DNA from: an uncultured Blautia sp.
GTDB taxonomy: Bacteria > Bacillota > Clostridia > Lachnospirales > Lachnospiraceae
Reading direction: 5' to 3'
NCBI GenBank assembly: GCA_900553515.1
Contig: USDN01000020.1
Coordinates: 1 to 43,521 of the forward strand
DNA: 43,521 nucleotides
Each line of letters starts with the position of its first letter. The first letter of the stretch is position 1. The notes beneath the pieces were generated by a model. It ran no database searches, was not told the DNA's origin, and worked only from the letters and a program-made list of their open reading frames with translations. This document shows positions 31,976-40,603 of the stretch, piece by piece. A program made the translations under genes and the position numbers.

Positions 31976-31993
31976 CAAAAAAGGAGAATGATT

Positions 31994-32659
31994 ATGCAGG
32001 CAATTGGAGAAACTTTATTTGACGTGGTTTACCTGGTACTGGTAGTAGCTGTCGGTATCAAAATGATTCGGGACAGCAGAGATAATAAGCAGTTCCGTCT
32101 TTTCGGAATTATGGCTGTCACTTTAGGATGTGGAGACGCATTTCACCTGGTTCCCCGCGCTTATGCACTGTGTACCACAGGACTGGAGAACTTTGCTCCG
32201 GCGCTTGGTATTGGTAAATTTATCACTTCCATTACCATGACTGTCTTTTATATCCTTTTGTATTATGTATGGAGAAACCGCTATCATGTGGAGGGCAAAA
32301 AGGAAATCACTGCAGCGGTATATCTGATGGCAGGCATCCGTATCGCGCTCTGCCTGTTTCCTCAGAACCAGTGGACAAGCGCCAATGCTCCCTTATCCTG
32401 GGGAATTTACAGAAATATCCCATTCGCTGTTCTTGGACTGATCGTCATCGTCCTGTTTTATAAAAGTGCAAAAGAACACAATGACAAAGCTTTCCGTTGG
32501 ATGTGGCTTACCATTGTACTCAGCTTCGGATTCTATATCCCCGTAGTATTGTGGGCAGATACTGTTCCGGCTATCGGTATGCTTATGATCCCGAAAACAT
32601 GCGCTTATGTATGGACGGTATTAATCGGATATCAGGCAATGAAAAAAGAAAATATCTGA
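31994..32659 (+). CDS. Multi-pass membrane protein of unknown function
   Basis: A 221-residue membrane protein with about seven hydrophobic segments, for example FDVVYLVLVVAVGIKMI, FITSITMTVFYILLYYVW, IPFAVLGLIVIVLFY and TIVLSFGFYIPVVLWA. Charged loops include RDSRDNKQFRLFG and GDAFHLVPRAYAL, a possible His-containing site. I do not recognise the family. The frame is open 27 codons upstream, but AAGGAG is correctly placed only for the ATG at 31994. A copy of the TetR operator lies just upstream, so it is the probable target of the neighbouring regulator. No separate promoter is obvious; readthrough of the tetR terminator or a promoter around 31940-31975 may serve it. Confidence 0.8.
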   Translation: MQAIGETLFDVVYLVLVVAVGIKMIRDSRDNKQFRLFGIMAVTLGCGDAFHLVPRAYALCTTGLENFAPALGIGKFITSITMTVFYILLYYVWRNRYHVEGKKEITAAVYLMAGIRIALCLFPQNQWTSANAPLSWGIYRNIPFAVLGLIVIVLFYKSAKEHNDKAFRWMWLTIVLSFGFYIPVVLWADTVPAIGMLMIPKTCAYVWTVLIGYQAMKKENI

Positions 32660-32731
32660 AAAAATGGCAGTGTCCCTTCCAGGAAAAGTTATCTCTTACT
32701 CCTGGGTAGGCGCACTGCCAAATTGTTTTTT
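32659..32731. terminator. Bidirectional terminator overlapping the araC-type 3' end
   Basis: TGGCAGTG (32665-32672) pairs with CACTGCCA (32713-32720), with an inner CCAGG/CCTGG pair. A and T runs lie outside on both strands. The right arm is inside the coding sequence of the AraC-type gene. Confidence 0.7.
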
Positions 32732-33508
32732 ATAGGCCCGCACAAAAGTTGTATAATCGTGAAAACCGCTTTGTTCTGCCGCTTTCATTACCGGAATCCC
32801 CCGGGCGATCAGGGAACGGGCAAAAAGAAGACGTTTGCTGGTAATATAGCTGTGTATGGTAAAACCTGTCTCCTCCTTAAATTTTCGCATCATATGATAT
32901 CTGCTGAGAAAAAATTCTCCGGCAAGGGTATCGATGGAAAGATCCTTTTCCAGATTTTGATTAATGTAGCGAACCAGTTTTTCCACCTGAGAATCAGAAG
33001 AATAGGATTTTTTATCAGTAATGTATTCTTTTTGGAGAAAAACCCGGTTGATATGTACCATAAACTGAGTAAAAAGTGCCTTTTTTAACAGTTCGTCACC
33101 AAACTGCTGTCCGGCAAGAGTTGTTTCCAGCTCATAGAGTATATCCTTCAGCCGTTCCTGGAAATGAGAACTCAGGCGGATCAGACTGAAGCTTCGGTCA
33201 GCAGCTTTCTGAAAACAGGCAGTCAGTTCTCTGCTCTGAATATCTTCACGGATCCACAGGATAAACCGTTCATAAGGAACTGAAAAATCAATCTCTGGCA
33301 TATGTATGGCGCCGCGGCTCACCAGAAGGATATCCCAGGGTTTCAGGTGGTAAGCCTTTCCCTCTATATGATAGGTGGCGCTGCCTGACAGAAAGATAAT
33401 AATCTTGTGAAAATCATGATAATGATAAACATATTCTTTTTTTATCTGATCCTTAAGATGAAACAGACGGAAATCCTCTTCCAGATATCCTGCTTTTTCT
33501 GTTTCCAT
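32696..33508 (-). CDS. AraC-family transcriptional regulator
   Basis: A 270-residue regulator. The N-terminal cupin sensor (about 15-90) has YHYHDFHKIIIFLSGSATYHI and PWDILLVSRGAIHMPEI. The C-terminal double helix-turn-helix (about 170-268) has DLSIDTLAGEFFLSRYHMMR, KFKEETGFTIHSYITSKRL and SGFHDYTTFVRAYKKQFGSAP. GTG at 33511 and ATG at 33508 are adjacent possible starts; GGAGG lies 10 nt before the ATG. It is divergent from the nitroreductase gene, sharing a 185-nt gap with a promoter for each, so the nitroreductase is a likely target. The effector is unknown. Confidence 0.93.
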   Translation of the reverse strand: METEKAGYLEEDFRLFHLKDQIKKEYVYHYHDFHKIIIFLSGSATYHIEGKAYHLKPWDILLVSRGAIHMPEIDFSVPYERFILWIREDIQSRELTACFQKAADRSFSLIRLSSHFQERLKDILYELETTLAGQQFGDELLKKALFTQFMVHINRVFLQKEYITDKKSYSSDSQVEKLVRYINQNLEKDLSIDTLAGEFFLSRYHMMRKFKEETGFTIHSYITSKRLLFARSLIARGIPVMKAAEQSGFHDYTTFVRAYKKQFGSAPTQE

Positions 33509-33580
33509 CACAGCTCCACCTCCGTTTTAGAAAATATTACAGTCTGAAGAAATGCTTCTATGCGGTCAGATGTTATTTAT

Positions 33581-33609
33581 ACTATATAGAAAGAGAAAAA
33601 ATAATTCAA
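33581..33609 (-). promoter_or_regulatory. Promoter of the araC-type gene
   Basis: Minus strand TTGAAT (33604-33609), 17-bp spacer, TATAGT (33581-33586). Confidence 0.65.
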
Positions 33610-33631
33610 GATATTCTATCGTATCTTTCCT

Positions 33632-33660
33632 TTGCAAAAACCAGAAAACAATGTCATAAT
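33632..33660 (+). promoter_or_regulatory. Promoter of the nitroreductase gene
   Basis: TTGCAA (33632-33637), 17-bp spacer, CATAAT (33655-33660), divergent from the araC-type promoter with 22 bp between the -35 boxes. Confidence 0.65.
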
Positions 33661-33692
33661 GAAATTATCTTATTGTACTGGAGGATTTTTAT

Positions 33693-34229
33693 ATGGAATT
33701 TCAAAACCTGATGGAAAAAAGAAGATCTGTCCGCAAATACAGCGCTGACAGAAAAGTTTCAAAAGAAGATATTATGGAAATGATCCGCGCTGCACAGGAA
33801 GCTCCCTCCTGGAAGAACTCCCAGACGGGCCGCTATTACTGTCTGATGTCTGAGGAAACCACTGCAAAATTCCGTGCGGAATGCCTTCCGGAAGGAAACG
33901 CATTGAAATGCCAGAATGCCGCCATTCTTGTAACCACCTTTGTTCGCGACCGCTCCGGTTTCAAACAGGACGGCACACCGGACAATGAACTTGGCAATGG
34001 CTGGGGATGCTATGATCTGGGACTTCAGGCAGAAAATCTGGTTCTGAAGGCATCAGAGCTGGGATACGGTACTCTGATCATTGGCATCCGCGATGCAGAC
34101 AGCATACGGAGTTTTCTTTCCATTCCGGAAAATGAGATCATTGCTGCTGTAATCGCAGTGGGCGTTCCTGCCGAAGAACCCAGACGCCCTAAACGCAAAG
34201 AAACTGAAGAAATTGTGAAGTTCTTCTAA
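33693..34229 (+). CDS. Nitroreductase-family FMN oxidoreductase
   Basis: A 178-residue flavoprotein. The N-terminal FMN-binding motif is complete (MEKRRSVRKYSADRKVSKEDI), followed by AAQEAPSWKNSQTGRYYCL. The C-terminal half has DLGLQAENLVLKASELGYGT, LIIGIRDADSIRSFLSIPEN and a closing VIAVGVPAEEPRRPKRKETEEIVKFF split by helices. Such enzymes use NAD(P)H to reduce nitro, quinone or related acceptors as dimers. Physiological substrate is unknown. GGAGG lies 9 nt before the ATG. A divergent AraC regulator and a good terminator frame it as a single transcript. Confidence 0.93.
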   Translation: MEFQNLMEKRRSVRKYSADRKVSKEDIMEMIRAAQEAPSWKNSQTGRYYCLMSEETTAKFRAECLPEGNALKCQNAAILVTTFVRDRSGFKQDGTPDNELGNGWGCYDLGLQAENLVLKASELGYGTLIIGIRDADSIRSFLSIPENEIIAAVIAVGVPAEEPRRPKRKETEEIVKFF

Positions 34230-34258
34230 TTTGTTCCTGATACATTTCTCTGGTTTTT

Positions 34259-34317
34259 AAAAACAGTTTCACAAAGCCTGCCGCTGTATTTCCGGCTATA
34301 GCTGTGAAACTGTTTTT
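34259..34317. terminator. Bidirectional terminator between nitroreductase and FHA-ABC genes
   Basis: AAAAACAGTTTCACA and TGTGAAACTGTTTTT form a 15-bp stem, with an inner GCCTGCCG/CGGCTATAGC imperfect hairpin. The two genes converge here. Confidence 0.9.
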
Positions 34318-34326
34318 ATTTTCCTG

Positions 34327-36666
34327 TTACTGCTTTTTCTTTATACTTCGCAGCACCGCCATACTCAGCACTGCAAAAAATACTGCAAACAGTACCATGA
34401 TACCCCAATCCTGCAAAAGATGTTCCCTGGTAAATTCAAAATATCCTTCCGCTTCATGTGCCAGTTCTGTCATTTCTCCATTTATTTCCACCATACGCTT
34501 TAACCCATTCAGATTAGAAGTAGTTCCATATCCCTCCATGGACCAGCGGCAGGTAACAAACCAGGAAATATATTTTGTGGCTCCGGCAAGTTCAAACAGC
34601 AGACCGGAAAACAAAATCTGAGGAAGAAGAAGAATCGGAGCCACAGTCATTGCACGGTCTGGATTTTTAAATAAAGAAGATACAAAAATCCCCATTCCCA
34701 TTGCAGAAAGAGACGTAACAAATGTTGTGATCCATAATTCCATCCATGGTTCCAGAAAAAGTTTTTCTTCCGGCCATCCCACCAGTCCTCCAAATATTCC
34801 CAGAAGCATCACTGACTGCACTGCACATAATAGGCCTAAAACCAAAAATTTAGACAGAATGTATGAGGACAGATGAAGACCTGTCATATATTCTCTCTTT
34901 AGAATATGCCTTTCCTTACATACCTCCTGTATCGCATTGAGGATACCGATCCAGAATGCAGCACACGACAAAGCAAAAAGAAGAGATTTTGTGGCATTAT
35001 AACTCTCAAACTGATCTCCGTCTGCTACCAGCGAAATCAGAAATGCCAGTAACGGAGCCTGGATAAGCACAAGTCCCAGACGTTTCCTGTCATTCAAAAG
35101 AATATTCATATACCTTTTACACAGAATAGCCGTCTGCCGTATTCTTCCATGTCTGCTCTTCTCTTTTTTTCTTCCTGGTCTTCCGGGCGCCTCCCGAACC
35201 TCTGATACAGTATTGATGTCCTGATATCTCTTTTTCCATTTTTCCGGCTCATTACTGATCAGATCATAGGTATCCACCAGGGAGTCCACACCAAAAAAGG
35301 CTTCTGCCTGCTTTTCATTTCCACAATAACAAAGATTTCCGCCTTTTCCCATAAACACGATCTTATCGCACATCTGCAGATTGAGAGTACTGTGTGTAAC
35401 AAGAACAATCGTTTTGCCGCTGTTCGCCATTTGTCTAAGCGTGTTCATCAAACTTCTTTCCGTACCTGGATCCAGACCGGAGGCAGGTTCATCCAGAAAC
35501 AAAAGCTCCGGATCCGAAAGCAGCTCGATGGCAATGCTGGCACGTTTTCTCTGTCCGCCGCTGAGTCTTCCGATCATGGTTTCCCCATGCCCATTCAGCC
35601 CTACTGTTTTCAGTACATCCTGTATCCTTCTGGCCTGTTCTTCGCCAGGCGTATCATCAGGCAGTCGGAGTTTTGCTGCATATTCCAGCATAGACTGAAG
35701 GGTCAGATTATCATAAACAATATCTTTCTGAGGAACATAACCTATGATATTTTTAAATGCATCGTAGGATTTGTACAGATCTCCTCCATTTACAAGGACC
35801 TGCCCGGAAGAGGGATCTGCATATCCGCTGATTGCCTCCATCAGAGTCGTTTTTCCTGCACCGGATCCGCCGATAATAGCTACAAGTTCACAGGGACGGA
35901 TGGAAAGGCTTACGTCATTACAGATCGTCTTCTGTTTTCCTTTCCTTCCTACCCTTCTTACAATATGTCTGGCCTCAATTCCGATTCCCTGTACAAAAGT
36001 GTAATAATAAATTCTTCCTGCTGTAAATATCAGCTTAGAGTTCGTGATCCGGATCACATCTTTTTCATGAAGACGTACCTTTCCTGCTATCTTTCTCCCA
36101 TTCACATACACACCATTTGTGCTGTTTGTGTCATAAAGATAATACTGTCCGTTTTCCATTCGGATCCGTGCATGATCCATGGAAACACTGACATGCCTGA
36201 GACAGATATCACAGGACTTCTGACGGCCAACGGTCACATCCGTTCCTTCCTGTATAAAAGCACAGTTCCACCTCACGCTTTCCTGACTTTCACTGAGCAG
36301 GAACATGACTCCCTGCCTGATACTCTCTCCCTCTGCATCAATCCTTACAATGTCACCTGGCTCCATTGTACATTGCCTTACCATCAGATCATTCCATATG
36401 ATCCCGTTTTTGCTGTTTGGAGCATCTGTAATAAAAAGGCTTCCATCCTTGTATTCCATAAACCCGTGATTTCTTGAAACCACTTTTGACTGCAGGATAA
36501 AGTCACAGTTCTGTGCCCGTCCAAATGTTATTTTTCTGTTTTCCCATCCATCAAGACTGATCTCCTTTGGCGGATTTTCTCCATCGAAAATAATAAGAAT
36601 TTTTCCGCCTGCCTTTGATTTTTCTGAATGACGATAATAGACTGTCTCTGCTCTGTAACTGCTCAT
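34327..36666 (-). CDS. Double-FHA ABC transporter (Rv1747-like architecture)
   Basis: A 779-residue membrane protein. Two forkhead-associated domains come first: about 25-115 (ITFGRAQNCDFIL, VVSRNHGFM, NSKNGI) and about 135-210 (VTVGRQKSCDICL, SMDHARI, NSTNGVYVNG); both keep the Arg, Ser/Asp-His and Asn phospho-threonine pocket pattern. An ABC ATPase follows (about 230-460: GGSGAGKTT, RLSGGQRKRASIA, LLFLDEPASGLDPG). The C terminus is an ABCG/ABC2-type membrane domain of about six helices (about 530-775). It begins 11 nt after the kinase gene. The plan matches mycobacterial Rv1747, whose FHA domains are targets of the adjacent kinase PknF, so phosphorylation control by the neighbour is a good inference. 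Cargo unknown. Confidence 0.93.
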   Translation of the reverse strand: MSSYRAETVYYRHSEKSKAGGKILIIFDGENPPKEISLDGWENRKITFGRAQNCDFILQSKVVSRNHGFMEYKDGSLFITDAPNSKNGIIWNDLMVRQCTMEPGDIVRIDAEGESIRQGVMFLLSESQESVRWNCAFIQEGTDVTVGRQKSCDICLRHVSVSMDHARIRMENGQYYLYDTNSTNGVYVNGRKIAGKVRLHEKDVIRITNSKLIFTAGRIYYYTFVQGIGIEARHIVRRVGRKGKQKTICNDVSLSIRPCELVAIIGGSGAGKTTLMEAISGYADPSSGQVLVNGGDLYKSYDAFKNIIGYVPQKDIVYDNLTLQSMLEYAAKLRLPDDTPGEEQARRIQDVLKTVGLNGHGETMIGRLSGGQRKRASIAIELLSDPELLFLDEPASGLDPGTERSLMNTLRQMANSGKTIVLVTHSTLNLQMCDKIVFMGKGGNLCYCGNEKQAEAFFGVDSLVDTYDLISNEPEKWKKRYQDINTVSEVREAPGRPGRKKEKSRHGRIRQTAILCKRYMNILLNDRKRLGLVLIQAPLLAFLISLVADGDQFESYNATKSLLFALSCAAFWIGILNAIQEVCKERHILKREYMTGLHLSSYILSKFLVLGLLCAVQSVMLLGIFGGLVGWPEEKLFLEPWMELWITTFVTSLSAMGMGIFVSSLFKNPDRAMTVAPILLLPQILFSGLLFELAGATKYISWFVTCRWSMEGYGTTSNLNGLKRMVEINGEMTELAHEAEGYFEFTREHLLQDWGIMVLFAVFFAVLSMAVLRSIKKKQ

Positions 36667-36677
36667 TTCTCCCCCTG

Positions 36678-38816
36678 TTACGGTTCCTGTGCCGCATTTA
36701 CTGCATTTGGATTATACCATTTTCCAATCAGCTGCCGTTCACCTGTAACTCTGTCCATAGACCAGAATTCCGTATTTTCCTGCCCATTCTCCGGACAAAA
36801 TCTCATAAAGCAGATCTGATCCTTCAATTCATAGAATCCGCCTCCCAGATACAGATGAAAGTTTCCAATATCATATTCTTTCTGTTCCCCTGTCTCTAAG
36901 TCTCTCCTGTAAAGGATCGTGTGATCTCCAGCTTCCTGTTTAAAATAAAGCCCCTCACCGCTGACAACACTTTTTGCATACTGGTCTGTAAGCAGAGTTT
37001 CTGTTTCTCCTGTCAGCGCATCATAGGAACAGGTTGTATAAGTGCCGTTTTCATTCTGGAGCATATAGTACAGCTTATAGCCTCTGACTGCCAGACGGGT
37101 TCCTTTCAGATCCTCTATTCTCTTCGGATTCTGAAACCCCGGCTCTGAAGTGTACCATTTGCCGTCTTCTATTCCGGTAGAAAACCATACATTTTCATTT
37201 CCGTTCCTGAAAATATATGGAGGCGCCTCCTCTTCTTTTCCTGTTTCCAGATTGATCTTTCTGCTGCCTTTGTTTCCCTGACTGTCTACTGACGTATAAT
37301 ACAGCCATCCGTCATGAATACATAAAAAAGTAGAAGCATATGCATGCTCTGTGAGAAATTCTCTTTTTTCTCCGTCAAGGTTCATAGCTATGACAGGACA
37401 GGGAACGTTTTCCACACCGTTGTTCATTCTCCAGTATATCTTATCCCCATACACAGCCATCGTATCCACATAACTGCCTGAAATACTCTTAAAACCTTCT
37501 GCATCTACATCATATACGGTATAAATTTTATTTCCATTTTCCCACATACGTCCAGAATATGGCATCTGCACTTTCAGACTGACTGCTTCTGTTTTTTCTT
37601 CCCGGATATCGTCTTCCTCTTCTTCGATGGCATTTTCCTCTTCTTCCAAAGATTGCTCCTCTGTTTTTTCCGCCTGGGAAACCGGCTCCTCTTTTCTCAA
37701 AAAGTCAGTAATCTGTCTCCGCCCCAGGAAAAACACTGTCAAAAACAGAAAGATTGTTATAAGAGCTGCTGTAATCCCCAGTATCCAGGGAACAGCACTT
37801 TTTTTCCGGGGCTCACTGTCTTTACGTATCTGTTTTCCTTTATGGTTAAGCAATACTGTTGTTTCCTCTCCCTCAGGAGGAAGCAGCAGTGTGGCACTGT
37901 TTCCCTCTTCAGGATCTTCTTCTATATAAAGCAGCTTACGCAGATCTCTTTCAAAATCTGATGCTTTCTGATAGCGATCTTCCCCACGGTAAGCACAGGC
38001 TTTTCTCAATATATTTCCCAACGGCCTGCCTCCATGGCAGGGATCCGGAAATAACTCTCCTTCCCTTCTCCTTCTGTCAGCTTCCATCACGGCGCTATAT
38101 CCAATATCTGCGCCGTCAGACGGCAAAAAGGGAAGTCGGCCTTTATTGGCAAGCTGGTACAGGACCAACCCCAGAGAATAAATATCTACTGTCTTCCCGT
38201 ACTTTTCTCCCCTGTAGATCTCCGGGGCCATATAAGATTCCGTTCCGGCTTTGGTAGATCCCGCCATTGTATTTTCCATATATCTGGCAATTCCAAAATC
38301 TCCCAGTTTGTATCCGCCCAGATCTGACCAGAAAATATTTGCCGGCTTAATATCCCGATGTATGACGTCCCGCCTCTCACATACATCAAGAGCCTGGCAA
38401 AGATCACATCCCAGCTGAATAACGTCTCTCAGAGTTAATACTTTTTCTTTTTGGATTTTTGAAAGGCTTTTCAAAAGCTCCATCCGAATATAGATGACCC
38501 ATCCGCCCGATACCTTTTGGATCCTGGAATCTTCAATGGATACAATATGAGCAGCCCCTTTCAAAGATTCCATAATATCGATTTCTTTTATAATGCTGGT
38601 CTTTATTTCCTTAAGATAAGATTCCACTGAAATCCCACTGTTTTCCAGCTCTCTCTGCTTCTGTTCATCCGGCACTACACGGATGATCTTTACCGCAGCC
38701 TGCGAAATATGCCCGTATTCCGTCTTTTGTACTCTGTATACACTGCCAAAAGTACCTTTGCCCAAAATACCGATAATCTTCCATTCCGGCCAGGGCAGTT
38801 CAATCCTTTCTTCCAT
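36678..38816 (-). CDS. Receptor-like Ser/Thr protein kinase with extracellular propeller-like domain
   Basis: A 712-residue Hanks-type kinase. Residues about 10-295 form the kinase: Gly loop GKGTFGSVYRV, catalytic Lys in QAAVKII, HRDIKPANIF (Asp 155), DFG at 173-175 and SYMAPEIY at 195-202; all catalytic residues are present. One membrane helix (about 341-364, ILGITAALITIFLFLTVFFL) leads to a Glu-rich stalk (EEQSLEEEENAIEEEEDD) and an extracellular domain of about 300 residues with repeated Y/W-rich strands (GDKIYWRMNNG, DGWLYYTSVDSQG), like DUF5050/propeller sensors. It has no PASTA repeats. The ATG at 38816 has GGAAGGAA about 11 nt upstream; an earlier GTG at 38864 has weaker support. Cotranscribed with the FHA-ABC gene. 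Confidence 0.93.
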   Translation of the reverse strand: MEERIELPWPEWKIIGILGKGTFGSVYRVQKTEYGHISQAAVKIIRVVPDEQKQRELENSGISVESYLKEIKTSIIKEIDIMESLKGAAHIVSIEDSRIQKVSGGWVIYIRMELLKSLSKIQKEKVLTLRDVIQLGCDLCQALDVCERRDVIHRDIKPANIFWSDLGGYKLGDFGIARYMENTMAGSTKAGTESYMAPEIYRGEKYGKTVDIYSLGLVLYQLANKGRLPFLPSDGADIGYSAVMEADRRRREGELFPDPCHGGRPLGNILRKACAYRGEDRYQKASDFERDLRKLLYIEEDPEEGNSATLLLPPEGEETTVLLNHKGKQIRKDSEPRKKSAVPWILGITAALITIFLFLTVFFLGRRQITDFLRKEEPVSQAEKTEEQSLEEEENAIEEEEDDIREEKTEAVSLKVQMPYSGRMWENGNKIYTVYDVDAEGFKSISGSYVDTMAVYGDKIYWRMNNGVENVPCPVIAMNLDGEKREFLTEHAYASTFLCIHDGWLYYTSVDSQGNKGSRKINLETGKEEEAPPYIFRNGNENVWFSTGIEDGKWYTSEPGFQNPKRIEDLKGTRLAVRGYKLYYMLQNENGTYTTCSYDALTGETETLLTDQYAKSVVSGEGLYFKQEAGDHTILYRRDLETGEQKEYDIGNFHLYLGGGFYELKDQICFMRFCPENGQENTEFWSMDRVTGERQLIGKWYNPNAVNAAQEP

Positions 38817-38948
38817 TGTAATTTCTATTCCTTCCCTGTAAATTTCTGTATGGCAAATTCCCACCCTGTCCGAACAACCTCACAGTCTCAGGACAGCGTG
38901 GGAATATTTTTCTTTTTCATTCACACCATATATCTAATTTGTACTAAT

Positions 38949-38977
38949 ATTATACATAATTACAAAAATTTTTACAA
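38949..38977 (-). promoter_or_regulatory. Promoter of the kinase/FHA-ABC operon
   Basis: Minus strand TTGTAA (38972-38977), 17-bp spacer, TATAAT (38949-38954). The gap to the HTH gene also contains GTGGGCA/TGCCCAC arms (38993-39025). Confidence 0.75.
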
Positions 38978-39113
38978 TATGTGGCATATTTTGTGGGCAT
39001 ACTTTTCTCCTTTATATTGCCCACGAATATATTTTTTTGTTCTGATATCAGGACAAGCCTGTAAAAAAGTGATATTCTATAATAAAAGGAGTAAAAGGAA
39101 GGAGAAGACATAC

Positions 39114-40577
39114 ATGTCAATATTCTCAGATGTTATAAATGAATATATAGAAGAAAAAGAAATTAAGATTTTTGCCCTGGCAAAATACTGCAGTACAGAC
39201 CGTTCCACCATGTACAAAATCCTCAATGGCAAACGCAAACCACCATCCCGTGAAATATTTCAGAAGATTGTGCAGTTTCTGCATCTTACTCCTCTGGAAA
39301 ATCAGCGTCTGGAAGAAGCATGGAAGATCAGCCGAATCGGTCCTGATGTTTATTACAAGAGGAAAAGCGTTGAAAATTTTATCACTCATTTTCCCAGTCA
39401 GTCTCAGGTCTCTCTGCCTGGTCTGCCTTTTATCCCTGTAAATACTGATAAACAGATCAGCCAGTCTGATGTTTCTCCACTGAACTCACAGCAGCAGATA
39501 AATTTTTGTATGCATCGTATGCTGCTGTCGGAAGCCGGAAAAGAAACTGGCCGGATCGGACTTTTTCTGCAGCCTGACCATACTTTTTTATTCAGTCTGC
39601 TTTCCAGCCTGCAGCCTGTAGGGGATCTGAATATCCAGCATATTATCTGTTTTACCAGCAAGGACAGCTTTACAAAAGAACACGAACTTTATAATCTGTT
39701 ATGTTTTCGTGAAATCCTTCCACTGTACCTTGCCGGATTAAATTATATGCCACGCTTTTTTTATGATAATATCCAGTCCCATTACTTTAATTTTAATATG
39801 TACCCCTGCCTTGTCCTTACATCGACTTCAGCACTTATGTGTTCTTCTGATTATCAGACAGGCATCCTGTACCGAAAACAGAACGTGGTAGATTTCTTGT
39901 GGAAACAGTATCTTACCTATTACGAAAGATCTGCTTCACTATTCAAGGCAGCTTCACTTTCACCAGAAAACTCCTGTGATTTCTTTGATATGCTGCTTGA
40001 TACAGAAGATACTGATAATACTATAATCATCCAGCCGGAAGCATGCCTTACTCCGTTTTTTACAGAATCCCTGCTGAAGTCCATTGTAAATCCGGATCTT
40101 CCAAACCAGGAGTTTCTCCTGAAACAAACCTGCAGGAATTCTTTCAATAATCTGAAAAAAATACAAAACGGGCAGTTTACGCTTTATTTTACTCTTGATG
40201 GTGTCCTCCGTTTTGCACGCACTGGCCTTATCGATGAAATACCGGAAGCTTTTTATACACCTCTGTCCATCGAGCAGCGGCTTATGATCCTGCAGAAAGT
40301 TCTGTCCTGCTGTCAGTCCGGAGCATATCGGCTTCTTCAGAAACCATTCAGGCATCTGCCTGCCAATCTGCGTCTTTGTATACGAAATGAGCAATGCTCT
40401 ATTATCTTTAAAAACAATAATCACCAGACGATCCTTTTTCTTATTCAGGAACCCAGCTTTCTGGATATCTTCCGCGATTACCTGGAGAATATGAATCCGG
40501 AAAGCTTTTACTCCCCGAAAGAGGCCGTCAGTCTGATTCAGAAAGTCATTACCTGCATAAAAAAAGGAGAACTTTAA
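39114..40577 (+). CDS. HTH protein with large uncharacterised C-terminal region
   Basis: A 487-residue cytosolic protein. Residues about 1-65 form an XRE-like helix-turn-helix (IKIFALAKYCSTDRSTMYKI, LNGKRKPPSREIFQKIVQFL). The remaining 420 residues have no motif I recognise; they are rich in aromatic and helix-forming residues and contain no membrane span. GGAG precedes the ATG at 39114; the frame is open much further upstream (to 38709), but that part overlaps the kinase promoter and the kinase gene. TATAAT at 39080 serves as the likely -10. It is divergent from the kinase/FHA-ABC operon, so control of that operon or a role as a kinase target is plausible. Both are inference. Confidence 0.75.
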   Translation: MSIFSDVINEYIEEKEIKIFALAKYCSTDRSTMYKILNGKRKPPSREIFQKIVQFLHLTPLENQRLEEAWKISRIGPDVYYKRKSVENFITHFPSQSQVSLPGLPFIPVNTDKQISQSDVSPLNSQQQINFCMHRMLLSEAGKETGRIGLFLQPDHTFLFSLLSSLQPVGDLNIQHIICFTSKDSFTKEHELYNLLCFREILPLYLAGLNYMPRFFYDNIQSHYFNFNMYPCLVLTSTSALMCSSDYQTGILYRKQNVVDFLWKQYLTYYERSASLFKAASLSPENSCDFFDMLLDTEDTDNTIIIQPEACLTPFFTESLLKSIVNPDLPNQEFLLKQTCRNSFNNLKKIQNGQFTLYFTLDGVLRFARTGLIDEIPEAFYTPLSIEQRLMILQKVLSCCQSGAYRLLQKPFRHLPANLRLCIRNEQCSIIFKNNNHQTILFLIQEPSFLDIFRDYLENMNPESFYSPKEAVSLIQKVITCIKKGEL

Positions 40578-40592
40578 ATGTTCTCCTTTTTT
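40561..40592. terminator. Bidirectional terminator after the HTH gene
   Basis: AAAAAGGAGAAC, TTTAAAT loop, GTTCTCCTTTTTT. It overlaps the end of the HTH gene and also closes the minus-strand ParA operon. Confidence 0.9.
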
Positions 40593-40603
40593 ATGCCATT
40601 GAT

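Noticed and set aside
38817..38864. Upstream GTG start of the Ser/Thr kinase
   Set aside because: The extra 16 residues are not kinase-like and the site upstream of the GTG is weaker than that before the ATG at 38816.
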